Shown piece after piece: positions 17,709-25,592 of a stretch of 64,000 nucleotides of DNA (position 1 is the first letter of the stretch; each line of letters opens with the position of its first letter). The stretch is from Nannocystis pusilla (GTDB taxonomy: Bacteria > Myxococcota_A > Polyangia > Nannocystales > Nannocystaceae). The stretch covers positions 1,178,001-1,242,000 of the forward strand of contig NZ_JAIRAU010000001.1 in the NCBI RefSeq assembly GCF_020073745.1, in the 5' to 3' direction. The position numbers were made by a program, and so were the translations under genes. The notes beneath the pieces are model-generated. The model was not told where the DNA came from, made no database searches, and saw nothing but the letters and a program-made list of their open reading frames with translations.

Positions 17709-18680
17709 ATGCGCCTGCCCTTCGCGGCCGCGGCGGCGACGCTGCTGGCCGGGTGCTTGAGCCAAAACCCCGCGTACGACGGCCAGGAGGCCGGCAGCGA
17801 CGGCACCGGCGAGTCGGCGTCGACGACGTCCGCCGCCGCGACGACGGCCGGCACGAGCACCGGCGCGCCGACCACGGGCGCGGTCGAGGCCACGAATGTC
17901 CTCATGGGCATGTCCGAAGCGACAGTGACGACAGAACATGTCGGAACGACCACGACCGCCGACGCGCCGCCGACCTGCCCGGGCGAGGAGGTGCAGCTCG
18001 GGCCGCTGGCGCCGGTCCGCGACGCGTTCTTCATCACCAGCGCGGGGAACCACTGCCCGTGGCAGGACAGCGACCTGACGGTGATGAACCCGGGGCTGCC
18101 GTGCGCCCAGCAGAACTACGGCCAGACGATCTACGCGACGGTGGGCGCGACCGCCGAGGGCCGCAGCGAGTACGTGGTCGAATTCGGGGTGGCGGCGGCG
18201 ATGCAGGCCCACCCGGACATGGCGATCGCGTCGGCGACGCTGGCGATCGTGCCGTGGTGGGCCAGCGACCGCCAGGACATCGTGTTCGCCGTCGGCGTGG
18301 TGGCGGCCGAGGACGTGTGGGTCGAGGGCAACAAGAACGCGGCGGCCGCCGCGGTCGGCGACTCGAGCTGGGAGTACCGCTGGATCGAGGGCGCGGAGGC
18401 GAAGCACCCCTGGTCGAGCGGACAGGGCCCGGCGAGCGGCAGCACCCCGGCGGCGACGATCGAGCTCGGCCCGCTGATCGCCGGCTCGCACGAGTACCGC
18501 GCGAGCACGCCGATCGCCGGCGCCCTGCTGGCGAGCTGGCTGGCGGACCCGGGCGCGGAGCAGGGCCTGGTGCTGTCCACCGCGGCGGCGCCGGTGCTGG
18601 TGAAGAGCATGCAGGCCGATCCAGGGTACGTGCCCCTGCTGTCGCTGACGCTGTGCCCCGCGCCCGCAGGCGGCGGATGA
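17709..18680 (+). CDS. Secreted lipoprotein with DNRLRE-like domain
   Basis: A 323-residue lipoprotein: signal peptide with lipobox LLAGC, a Thr/Ala/Gly linker to about residue 85, then a single beta-rich domain. The domain begins FITSAGNHCPWQDSDLTVMN and contains ASATLAIVPWWASDR, SWEYRWIEGAEAKHPW and an ending LVLSTAAAPVLVKSMQADP-YVPLLSLTL, the order and motifs of DNRLRE/CBM-like domains found on surface and spore proteins. GAGG just before the ATG may serve as ribosome site, and TAGAGT (17686-17691) as -10. The linker coding sequence carries an exact TGTC-N6-GACA repeat (17911-17924) and near copies on both sides, so the repeat contributes residues such as NVLMGMSEATVT. The ligand is unknown. 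Confidence 0.68.
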   Translation: MRLPFAAAAATLLAGCLSQNPAYDGQEAGSDGTGESASTTSAAATTAGTSTGAPTTGAVEATNVLMGMSEATVTTEHVGTTTTADAPPTCPGEEVQLGPLAPVRDAFFITSAGNHCPWQDSDLTVMNPGLPCAQQNYGQTIYATVGATAEGRSEYVVEFGVAAAMQAHPDMAIASATLAIVPWWASDRQDIVFAVGVVAAEDVWVEGNKNAAAAAVGDSSWEYRWIEGAEAKHPWSSGQGPASGSTPAATIELGPLIAGSHEYRASTPIAGALLASWLADPGAEQGLVLSTAAAPVLVKSMQADPGYVPLLSLTLCPAPAGGG

Positions 18681-19014
18681 GCGCGGCCTCGCCGAATAAC
18701 ATGCGTTCCTCAGGGCATGTCCTTGAGGGCATGGACGTTGTGCGTCTCGTTCCGGAGGATGTCGCGTGTTCAAGCGACATGAGCGCGAGAGGTCGCCGCG
18801 CCGGCGCGTGCTCGCGGAACAGGCGCGCGACCGGGTTCGCGCGTGCGAGCGACATGGAGCGCGAGACACAGGCCGCGCTCCGCGCGGCTTCGGCCGCGGC
18901 CCCCCGGGCTGCTCGTCCGGTGCCGGCGTGTCGTATCAGACATGTCCTTCAGACAATGTCAGAAAAGACATGCTCGATCGGGCATGTCCTTGCGACAAGG
19001 CTTATTAAATCACG
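18681..19014. repeat. Convergent gap packed with TGTC/GACA repeats
   Basis: This 334-nt gap between two convergent genes has no gene. It holds at least six elements: ACATGC/GCATGT (18699-18720), GCATGTCC/GGGCATG (18716-18734), ATGTCGC/GCGACAT (18759-18780), TGTC-N5-GACA (18943-18955), the exact TGTC-AGAAAA-GACA (18957-18970) and TGTC-N5-GACA (18985-18997). It is the densest cluster of the family in the window. Confidence 0.8.
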
Positions 19015-19755
19015 TCACTCGCGCTCGAGCGCGCGGCGGCTGGCGAGGATGTCGGCGATGGTCGCCTCGAGGCGCTGGCGGCCGGGGCCGGCGCCGACGC
19101 TGGCGAAGTTGTGGCGGGCGATGTCCTGGCTGAGCTCGGGGTCCGACTGGATCGCGCGTTCGGCGAGGATCAGGAACTCGGGGCCGAGGCGGGCCATCTC
19201 CTCGCGGAAGCGGGCCTCGGCGGCGGTCTGGGCCTGGCGGCGGATCTGGTCGAGCAGATCGGCGCGGATGCACTGGATCACGGGGTCGGGGGTGCGGCGC
19301 AGCAGCGGGACCAGCGAGTCGGGGGTGAGCGGGCGGCCGGACTCGACGCGGGTGTACGCCGGGTGGAAGGCGACCATGTAGAAGCGCGCGGGGACGCGCG
19401 GGAGGCCGGCGTAGACGTCGCGGACCTCCTTGACGAACTCCTCGAAGCGCTCGGTGTCGGCGAAGGCCCGCTCGCCGGCGGTCGGCGCCGGCGGCGTCCC
19501 GGGCAGGGCGCCGCGGGTGACGAAGGTGAGCAGCACGACCTCGGCGTCGGGGTGCGCGGTCACGAGGTCGGCGAGGCGCCGCGCGGCCTCGTGCGGGCTC
19601 GGCGGGTTCAAGAACGTGGGCCGGTGCAGGCGCCCGAGCTCGCGGCACTTGCGGGCGAACGGGCACAGGCTGAGGTCCTCGACCACCTCCTGCACGTAGC
19701 GCGCGTGGAGGGCGTCGAGCTGGGGCCGGGGCGGCCACGGGCCGGGTTTCTCCAT
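19015..19755 (-). CDS. DUF1415 family protein
   Basis: A 246-residue cytosolic protein matching the DUF1415 family. Recognisable stretches are the early Cys-containing motif DLSLCPFARKCRELG, the central FYMVAFHPAYTRVESG and LLRRTPDPVIQCIRADLL, and the ending SQDIARHNFASVG. No function is established for the family. The start at 19755 is fixed by the family N-terminus. It is divergent from the lipoprotein gene at 19786 across only 30 bp, so the two share a promoter region. Confidence 0.85.
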   Translation of the reverse strand: MEKPGPWPPRPQLDALHARYVQEVVEDLSLCPFARKCRELGRLHRPTFLNPPSPHEAARRLADLVTAHPDAEVVLLTFVTRGALPGTPPAPTAGERAFADTERFEEFVKEVRDVYAGLPRVPARFYMVAFHPAYTRVESGRPLTPDSLVPLLRRTPDPVIQCIRADLLDQIRRQAQTAAEARFREEMARLGPEFLILAERAIQSDPELSQDIARHNFASVGAGPGRQRLEATIADILASRRALERE

Positions 19756-19765
19756 CGCCGGCGAG

Positions 19766-19775
19766 AGTGTATCCT
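19766..19775. promoter_or_regulatory. Overlapping divergent -10 boxes
   Basis: TATCCT on the plus strand (19770-19775) lies 10 nt before the ATG at 19786. TACACT on the minus strand (complement of 19766-19771) lies 10 nt before the ATG at 19755. The boxes overlap by 2 bp and are placed symmetrically in the 30-bp gap. Confidence 0.45.
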
Positions 19776-19785
19776 GACCGCCCGC

Positions 19786-20556
19786 ATGCCAGGGACACGC
19801 TCCGCGCTCGCCTCGACCCTCGGGTGCCTCACGTTGGTGGCCGCGCTCGGCTGTGCACGCTACGTGGTCCGCGTCGAGACCGACCCGGCCGGGGCCGAGG
19901 TCACGGTCGACGGCAACACCAGCCGCGAGCAGCGCTGGTCGGTGTCGGGGAACGACGAGCCGACGGCGCTGCTGGCCAGGTGGCCCGACGGCAAGCAGGT
20001 CGCCGCGCAGGTCTACATCGACCGCGACTCGACGATCGTCATGCGCCGCGACGGTGAGGCGGACCAGGTGGTCGGCGCGCGGGTGGTCGGCATGGCGCCG
20101 GGCCTCCCGCCGGGCCCCCCGCCGGTGGCCGAGCCGGGGGCCGCTCCGCCGCTCACGGGGCCGCTGCCGCCGCCGCCGTCGACGATCACGCCGGGGCCGG
20201 GCGACCCGATGGCCAAGGCCCGCAAGCTCTACGACGAGGGCCAGAAGGCCTACGAGCTGACCGACTTCGACGTGGCGATCGAGAAGTTCCGCGCCGCCTA
20301 CGAGCTGATCCGCAGCAGCAACGACCCGGCCGCGCCGGAGGTGCTCGGGGCGGTGATCTTCAACCTCGCGGTGGTCTACGAGCGCAGCTACGAGGTCACG
20401 CCCGACCTCGAGCGGCTGCGCCGCGCGCGGGTGATGTACCGCCAGTACGACGAGCAGATGGCCTCGATCCAGGCCAACTGGGCCAAGTCGTCGGAGCACG
20501 CCGACGTGCTGGCCCGGATCCGGGCCCTCGAGGCGCGGCTGGAGCCGAAGCAGTAA
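19786..20556 (+). CDS. Lipoprotein with PEGA and TPR domains
   Basis: A 256-residue envelope lipoprotein: signal peptide with lipobox AALGC (Cys24), directly followed by a PEGA domain (YVVRVETDPAGAEVTVDGNT, residues about 25-90). A Pro-rich linker comes next, and a TPR-like region with ARKLYDEGQKAYELTDFDVA and IEKFRAAYELI, then a longer helix rich in Arg. PEGA and TPR domains mediate protein contacts in envelope assemblies; the partner is unknown. The architecture resembles the larger protein at 3250-4848. Confidence 0.78.
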   Translation: MPGTRSALASTLGCLTLVAALGCARYVVRVETDPAGAEVTVDGNTSREQRWSVSGNDEPTALLARWPDGKQVAAQVYIDRDSTIVMRRDGEADQVVGARVVGMAPGLPPGPPPVAEPGAAPPLTGPLPPPPSTITPGPGDPMAKARKLYDEGQKAYELTDFDVAIEKFRAAYELIRSSNDPAAPEVLGAVIFNLAVVYERSYEVTPDLERLRRARVMYRQYDEQMASIQANWAKSSEHADVLARIRALEARLEPKQ

Positions 20557-20858
20557 TCGTCCGGCTCGGCGGCTGCGACGATTGCCGGGCCGCAAGGATG
20601 GCCGCGCGAGCCGCGGTTTCGGTCCGCTGCGAGGATGGCCGCGCGAGCGGGTGCGCAGGACGTCGCGCTGTCACGGTCGGCCGCCCGAACGGCGAGTGAA
20701 CCGGTGTTTGCCGGAGCCTGCGACCGCGGCGGTCGCCTCGCTCGCGGTCGCTTCGCTCGAGCCGTGAGCCTGCGCCGCTGCGGGCGCGCCGCGACCCGGC
20801 CGCCGGGCCCCGGATCGGGGCTTGTCGCCCGGGCTTGTCGGGCCCTATCGTGAGCCGG
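20557..20858. other. Intergenic region with a 16-bp direct repeat
   Basis: No gene seen. A perfect 16-bp direct repeat AGGATGGCCGCGCGAG occurs at 20595-20610 and 20632-20647. The promoter box of the transporter gene is at the right end. Confidence 0.55.
20846..20851 (+). promoter_or_regulatory. -10-like box of the POT transporter gene
   Basis: TATCGT ends 7 nt before the ATG at 20859. Since the in-frame GTG at 20850 overlaps this box, the ATG is the better start. Confidence 0.5.
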
Positions 20859-22589
20859 ATGTTCAAGAACCACCCGCGCGGTCTGCCGGTCCTGTTCTTC
20901 ACCGAGATGTGGGAGCGCTTCGGCTTTTATCTCATGCTCGGGATCTTCTTCCTGTACATGACCGAGGGGCCCAACGCGATCGCGGCCAAGTCGGGGCTCG
21001 GTCTGTCGGAGGAGCAGGGCAGCGACATCTACGGCACGTACATCGCGCTGGTGTATCTCACGCCGTTCATCGGCGGTCTGCTGGCCGACCGCGTCCTCGG
21101 CTATCGCCGCTCGATCGTGATCGGCGGCTTGCTGATGGGCCTCGGCTACTGCGGTCTGGCGATCCCGGGCTTCGGCCCGACGTTCTTCCTGTCGCTGCTG
21201 CTGATCATCCTCGGCAACGGCTTCTTCAAGCCGAACATCTCGACGCTGGTCGGCAACCTGTACAACGACGAGCGCTACCGCGACTACAAGGACGCGGGCT
21301 TCAACATCTTTTACATGGGCATCAACATCGGTGCCTTCATCTGCAACTTCGTCGCGGCCTACCTGCGCAACACCTACGGCTGGGGCTACGCCTTCATGGC
21401 GGCCGGCATCGGCATGTTCCTCGGCGTGGCGTGGTTCCTCAGCGGCATGAAGCACACCGCCGAGGCGGACGTGCTGAAGCCGGCCAAGCCGGGCGACCAG
21501 CCGGTCGGGCAGATCCTCGCGGCGGTGTTCGGGCCGGCGGCGGTGTTCGGGGCGCTCGGGTGGTTCTTGCCCGAGATGGTGCTGGGCGCCGGCAAGACGG
21601 TCTTCCTGTCGAAGTCCAACGACGCGTTCCTGTTCGCCTGCATCCCCGTCACGTACTACTACTTCACGCTGTGGCGCCGCGCCGACGGCGAGGACCGCGA
21701 GCGCATCGGCGCCCTGCTGCCGCTGTTCGCCGCCGTGATCGCGTTCTGGGCCATCTTCCACCAGAACGGCGCCGCCCTGACCAAATGGGCCAACGAGTAC
21801 ACGCGGCGCGAGATCCCCGAGGTCGTCGTCCCCGTGGCCGACGTCGTCGGCGCCGTCCAGCGCGTCGACACCAGCCTGCGCGAGGTCATCATCCGCGACG
21901 GCCACGGCGACCCCGTCAAGGGCCCCGACGGCAAGCCCGCCAAGGAGCTCGGGCCCGACCCGTACTTCAACAACATGCCGCGCGACCAGTGGCCGAAGCC
22001 GCCGGCCGCGGAGTGCACCGCCGAGGTGATCCCGCCCGAGACCCAGGCCAAGTGCAAGGACGCCCAGACCAAGCTGGTGTCGACCGAGCTGTTCCAGTCG
22101 GTCAACGCGTTCTTCGTCGTGGTGCTCACGCCGTTCGTGGTCGGCCTGTTCTCGTTCCTGCGCCGCAAGGGCAAGGAGCCGTCGACCCCGGGGAAGATCG
22201 CGCTCGGCCTGTTCATCACGGCGCTCTCGACCCTGGTGATGGTGGCCGCCACCTTCGCCACCCACAACGGCGCCGACAAGGGCTCGGCGATGTGGCTCGT
22301 CGCCACCTACGGCGTCATCACCCTCGGCGAGCTGTGCCTGAGCCCGATGGGCCTGTCGCTGGTGTCCAAGCTCAGCCCGCCGCGCCTCACCGCGCTCATG
22401 ATGGGCGGCTGGTTCCTGTCGACGTCGATCGGCAACAAGCTGTCCGGCATCCTCTCGGGCCTGTTCTCGCTGTTCGAGCACAAGTCCGGGGTGTTCTTCC
22501 TCAACTTCGGCGGCGCGCTGCTCGCCTGCTTCATGGTGCTCCTGATGCTCCCGCGCCTGCGCCGGGTCATGAACAAGTACCTCAAATGA
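20859..22589 (+). CDS. Proton-coupled oligopeptide transporter (POT/PTR2 family)
   Basis: A 576-residue inner-membrane symporter that takes up di- and tripeptides with protons. The N-terminal helix carries the family's proton-coupling motif ExxER (TEMWERFGFYLM). The second signature, ILGNGFFKPNISTLVGNLY followed by DAGFNIFYMGINIGAF, is the PTR2 motif. About 12-14 membrane spans are seen. A hydrophilic insertion of about 95 residues (21,800-22,085; VVVPVADVVG to DAQTKLV) separates two helices and has two Cys, longer than in most bacterial members. The next gene starts inside its stop codon, so they form an operon. Confidence 0.92.
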   Translation: MFKNHPRGLPVLFFTEMWERFGFYLMLGIFFLYMTEGPNAIAAKSGLGLSEEQGSDIYGTYIALVYLTPFIGGLLADRVLGYRRSIVIGGLLMGLGYCGLAIPGFGPTFFLSLLLIILGNGFFKPNISTLVGNLYNDERYRDYKDAGFNIFYMGINIGAFICNFVAAYLRNTYGWGYAFMAAGIGMFLGVAWFLSGMKHTAEADVLKPAKPGDQPVGQILAAVFGPAAVFGALGWFLPEMVLGAGKTVFLSKSNDAFLFACIPVTYYYFTLWRRADGEDRERIGALLPLFAAVIAFWAIFHQNGAALTKWANEYTRREIPEVVVPVADVVGAVQRVDTSLREVIIRDGHGDPVKGPDGKPAKELGPDPYFNNMPRDQWPKPPAAECTAEVIPPETQAKCKDAQTKLVSTELFQSVNAFFVVVLTPFVVGLFSFLRRKGKEPSTPGKIALGLFITALSTLVMVAATFATHNGADKGSAMWLVATYGVITLGELCLSPMGLSLVSKLSPPRLTALMMGGWFLSTSIGNKLSGILSGLFSLFEHKSGVFFLNFGGALLACFMVLLMLPRLRRVMNKYLK

Positions 22590-23650
22590 CGCGCCCCGCC
22601 CCCGACGCGGCCGACCTCGCCCGCGCCCTCGCGCACTACGCCGAGCTCGCGGGCGGCGTCGCCAGCCCGCTGACCGGTGGGCTCATCAATTCGACCTTCG
22701 CCGTGCGCAGCCCCGCCGGCGAGTTCGTGGTCCAGCGCGTCAGCCCGATCTTCAGCCCGGAGATCCACGACAACATCGCGGCGGTGACGGAGCACCTGCG
22801 CGGCCGCGGCGAGGCCAGCCCGCGCCTGTTGACGACGACGAGCGGGGCCCGCTGGGCCGACCTCGGGCCGGCGGGGATCTGGCGGGCGATGACGCGGGTC
22901 CCGGGGACCAGCTTCGACGCGGTGGCGAGCCCGGCCCAGGCCCGCTCGGCGGCGGCGCTGGTCGGCCGCTTCCACTCGACGCTGGTCGACCTCGACCACC
23001 CGTTCGCGGTCCGCCGCACGCTCCACGACACGCCCACCCACCTGCGCACGCTGGCCCAGGCGGTGGCGGAGCACCGCGAGCACCGCCTGTTCGCCGAGGT
23101 CGAGCCGCTCGCAGCCGCGGTGCTCGCCGGCGCGACGGCGCTGCCTCCGCTGGCGGCGGCGCCGCTGCGCGTCGGCCACGGCGACCTCAAGTTCAACAAC
23201 ATCCTGTTCGATGCGACAGGTCCCGAAGGACAGGCCGAAGCGCGCTGCCTGATCGACCTCGACTCGGTGGCGCCGATGCCGCTGCACCACGAGCTCGGCG
23301 ACGCCTGGCGCTCGTGGTGCAACCCCGCCGGCGAGGAGCGCGGGGCGGCGAGCTTCGACGCCGCCATCTTCGCCGCCGCGCTCGACGGCTACCTCGGGGC
23401 GCTGAGCTTCGCGCTCGAGCCGGTGGAGCGGCGCAACCTGGTCCACGGGGTCGAGTGGATCGCGCTCGAGCTGACGGCCCGCTTCGCCGCCGACGCGCTC
23501 AACGAGCGCTACTTCGGCTGGGACCCACAGCGCTTCCCGGGCGCCGGCGAACATCACCTGCACCGCGCGAAGGGCCAGTGGGCGCTGCACCAGGCCTGCC
23601 TGGCGACCCGCGAACTGCGGGCCGACCTGCTGCTGCGCCAGGCGAGTTGA
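22586..23650 (+). CDS. APH-fold small-molecule kinase
   Basis: A 354-residue cytosolic kinase of the aminoglycoside-phosphotransferase/homoserine-kinase-like fold. The ATG overlaps the stop of the transporter gene (ATGA). Key motifs are GLINSTFAVRSPAGEFVVQRV (nucleotide-binding strands), the catalytic loop VGHGDLKFNNILFD (Asp and Asn), and the metal-binding IDLDSVAPMPLHHELGD. Relatives include N-acetylhexosamine and choline/ethanolamine kinases; which substrate is phosphorylated cannot be read here, but coupling to a peptide transporter suggests an imported compound. A degenerate repeat copy (TGTTCGATGCGACA, 23205-23218) lies between the catalytic loop and the metal site. Confidence 0.82.
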   Translation: MTRPAPDAADLARALAHYAELAGGVASPLTGGLINSTFAVRSPAGEFVVQRVSPIFSPEIHDNIAAVTEHLRGRGEASPRLLTTTSGARWADLGPAGIWRAMTRVPGTSFDAVASPAQARSAAALVGRFHSTLVDLDHPFAVRRTLHDTPTHLRTLAQAVAEHREHRLFAEVEPLAAAVLAGATALPPLAAAPLRVGHGDLKFNNILFDATGPEGQAEARCLIDLDSVAPMPLHHELGDAWRSWCNPAGEERGAASFDAAIFAAALDGYLGALSFALEPVERRNLVHGVEWIALELTARFAADALNERYFGWDPQRFPGAGEHHLHRAKGQWALHQACLATRELRADLLLRQAS

Positions 23651-23654
23651 ACGC

Positions 23655-23981
23655 ATGAGCCTCCAGTCCCGCGGCAGCCGCACGGTCCGGATCGCCGACG
23701 AGGAGTGGGTGTGGAAGATCCGCCGCAAGGCCACCGCGAGCCAGGCGGCCGGCATCACGCCGATGCTGGTGGCCGTGCAGCGCGTGGCGCCGCCTTCCCC
23801 GGCGGTGCTGATCGTCGACGTCGGCCTGTCGCGCCCCGACAACACCGCGTCGCCGCACCAGACGTCCGTGACGCCGATGCTGGTGCGCCTGATGGTGCGA
23901 CGGGCCCGAGAAGAAGGCTGGCAGCCGGAGAGCGGGCGCGGATATCGGCTGCTGTTTCGGCTGATCCGCGAACGGGCGTGA
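23655..23981 (+). CDS. Small basic protein of unknown function
   Basis: A 108-residue basic protein, 4 nt after the kinase gene and in the same direction, so likely part of that operon. I recognise no family. It has a strand-rich start (TVRIADEEWVWKIRRKAT), a middle stretch VLIVDVGLSRPDNTASPHQ and an Arg-rich end. Codon use matches neighbouring genes, which supports it as real. Confidence 0.55.
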   Translation: MSLQSRGSRTVRIADEEWVWKIRRKATASQAAGITPMLVAVQRVAPPSPAVLIVDVGLSRPDNTASPHQTSVTPMLVRLMVRRAREEGWQPESGRGYRLLFRLIRERA

Positions 23982-24025
23982 AGGTGTCCTCGGGGGCAGG
24001 TTCGGGGCGGCGAAGCAGCCATGCG

Positions 24026-24054
24026 GAAAAGTTCAATGGGATTTAACTTTTCTG
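24026..24054 (+). promoter_or_regulatory. AbiE operator, upstream copy
   Basis: An inverted repeat with GAAAAGTT/AACTTTTC arms around CAATGGGATTT. It matches the downstream copy at 24086-24116 at nearly every position, and its centre (24039) lies 62 bp upstream of that copy's centre, close to six helical turns. AbiE operons are known to carry two such repeats bound cooperatively by the AbiEi antitoxin. Confidence 0.8.
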
Positions 24055-24082
24055 TTGGCGTGACATGCGTGATGGAGCCAAT

Positions 24083-24117
24083 TTGCAGAAAAGTAAAATG
24101 GGATTTAACTTTTCTGT
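24083..24117 (+). promoter_or_regulatory. abiEi promoter, leaderless
   Basis: A -35-like TTGCAG (24083-24088), a 17-bp spacer and a -10 TAACTT (24106-24111), which ends 6 nt before the ATG at 24118. The operator copy at 24086-24116 covers the promoter from the -35 to the start point, so bound antitoxin would block it. Confidence 0.65.
24086..24116 (+). promoter_or_regulatory. AbiE operator, start-proximal copy
   Basis: A 31-bp near-perfect palindrome: arms CAGAAAAGT/ACTTTTCTG (9 bp) with inner AAAT-GGG-ATTT; 13 of 15 position pairs match. It ends one base before the abiEi start codon. Confidence 0.8.
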
Positions 24118-24693
24118 ATGAGGCGGCGCGAAAATGGGCCCGATTGGGATCGGGTCTTCGAATTCGCATCGGCGCAAGACGGCCACTTCTCGGTGGCTCA
24201 GGCGCAGGCCGCCGGTATCTCGCGGCCGAATCTGCAGGCGCATCTCAAGCGCGGGCGCGTGTTGCGGGTGCATCGCGGGGTGTACCGGTTGGTGCGGTAT
24301 CCCCCCGGCGAGCATGAAGATCTGACGGCGATCTGGCTGCAGTCCGATCAGGAAGGCGTGTTCTCCCACGAGACCGCGCTGGCGCTGTACGAGCTCTCCG
24401 ACGTCCTGCCCGCGCGGGTTCACATCACGCTGCCGCCGAGCTGGCGCCGGCGGGAGCTGCTCGACGGGCTCGTCGTGCACTTCGACGAAGTGCCCGAGGC
24501 GGACCGGGCATGGCACGGGGCCGTGCCGATCACGTCGGTGCGTCGTACGCTGCAGGACTGCGCAAAGGCTGGGCTGTCGCCCGAGCACCTGCAGCAGGCG
24601 GTCGCCCAGGCGCTCCGACGAGGCCTGGTCGCCCGCAGCGAGATCGCGGACGTCGAGCGCACGCTTCAACCCTTCGGCGGCATCAAGTCATGA
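24118..24693 (+). CDS. abiEi: AbiEi antitoxin of a type IV toxin-antitoxin system
   Basis: A 191-residue AbiEi-type antitoxin. The N-terminal winged helix (DGHFSVAQAQAAGISRPNLQ, then LKRGRVLRVHRGVYRLVRYP, residues about 20-65) is the AbiEi DNA-binding domain. The C-terminal domain (VFSHETALALYELSDVLPAR, VHITLPPSWRRRELLDGLVV, ITSVRRTLQDCAKAG) is the part that counters the toxin. In known AbiE systems the antitoxin represses its own operon from paired inverted repeats, and two such repeats lie directly upstream. The following toxin gene starts within the stop codon (ATGA). The gene appears intact. Confidence 0.9.
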   Translation: MRRRENGPDWDRVFEFASAQDGHFSVAQAQAAGISRPNLQAHLKRGRVLRVHRGVYRLVRYPPGEHEDLTAIWLQSDQEGVFSHETALALYELSDVLPARVHITLPPSWRRRELLDGLVVHFDEVPEADRAWHGAVPITSVRRTLQDCAKAGLSPEHLQQAVAQALRRGLVARSEIADVERTLQPFGGIKS

Positions 24694-25592
24694 CCATCAA
24701 GACCTACCACTCTCCTGAAGGGTTCAAGAAGGCGCTCGAGGATCGGATGCGGGCGGCCGTGACGACCAGAAACTCGCTTCCACGACAAAGACAGCGGCTG
24801 GTGTTCGAACGGTTTCTCGCCAGAGTCTTCGCCGGATTCAGTGAGGCGGTCACGCTGAAGGGGGGCGTCGCCCTGGAACTCCGCATCGAGCGCGCGCGGG
24901 CGACGAAGGACGTGGACCTGCGCTGAATGGGGGAGCCGAGGGACCTGCTGGCAAAGCTACGAGGGGCCGTCGCCGCCGAGCTCGGCGATTTTCTGCGATT
25001 CGAGATCGACGATGACCCTGATCATCCGGAGATCGACAACGACGGCGCCGTCTATGGCGGACGCCGGTTCAGGGTCACGTGCAAGCTGGCGGGCAAACCG
25101 TTCGGAAACCCGTTCGGCGTCGACGTCGGCTTCGGCGAGCCGACCTTCGGCGAGCCGGATCTCGGGGTCGCCGAAGACTCACTCGCCTTCATCGGCGTGC
25201 AGGCGCCGTCGCTCCGGTTGTATCCGCTCGAGACCCATATCGCCGAGAAGCTGCACGCCTACACGTTGCCGCGGAAACACATGAACTCGCGCGTCAAGGA
25301 TCTCCCGGACATCGCGCTCCTGGCGAGCATCCGCGCGCTCGACGGGTCTCGCGTCCGGTCGGCGCTCGAGTTGACGTTCTCGTTTCGCCGCACGCATCCG
25401 GTACCGGTCCTGTTCCCCGATCCGCCGGACGCGTGGGACAGGCCGTACGCGGCGCTGGCCAGGGAGCACGATCTGCCGTGGTCGACGCTCGCCGAGGTGA
25501 GCGACGCCGTGCGGGCGTTCCTCGATCCGCTGCTGCGCGGCGGTGATGCGGCCGCCGGGTGGGATCCGGCGGCATGGCGCTGGGCCGGCTAG
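24690..25592 (+). pseudogene. abiEii: AbiEii nucleotidyltransferase toxin split by an in-frame TGA
   Basis: AbiEii toxins are nucleotidyltransferases that arrest growth; the family is usually about 290-300 residues. Here one frame holds a 78-residue piece (24690-24926) with the catalytic motif TLKGGVALELRIERAR-TKDVDLR, then TGA (24924-24926), then at once ATG and a 221-residue piece (24927-25592). The second piece starts MGEPRDLLAKLR and carries LETHIAEKLHAYTLPRKHMNS. Joined they make 300 residues of normal order with only one codon disturbed. The simplest reading is a nonsense mutation (for example CGA to TGA), leaving an intact antitoxin. Two alternatives are re-initiation at the abutting TGA-ATG, giving a two-part enzyme, and a sequencing error. 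The stop of the second piece overlaps the convergent pseudokinase stop by 3 nt in CTAG. Confidence 0.85.

Noticed and set aside
18681..19014. The cluster of short palindromes as a CRISPR array or origin
   Set aside because: Elements differ in sequence and spacing, and no DnaA-box or cas-type signal is present; they fit the dispersed TGTC/GACA family.
24924..24926. TGA in abiEii as a selenocysteine codon
   Set aside because: AbiEii has no known selenocysteine position, and no hairpin of the bacterial SECIS type is evident just downstream. Nonsense mutation is simpler.
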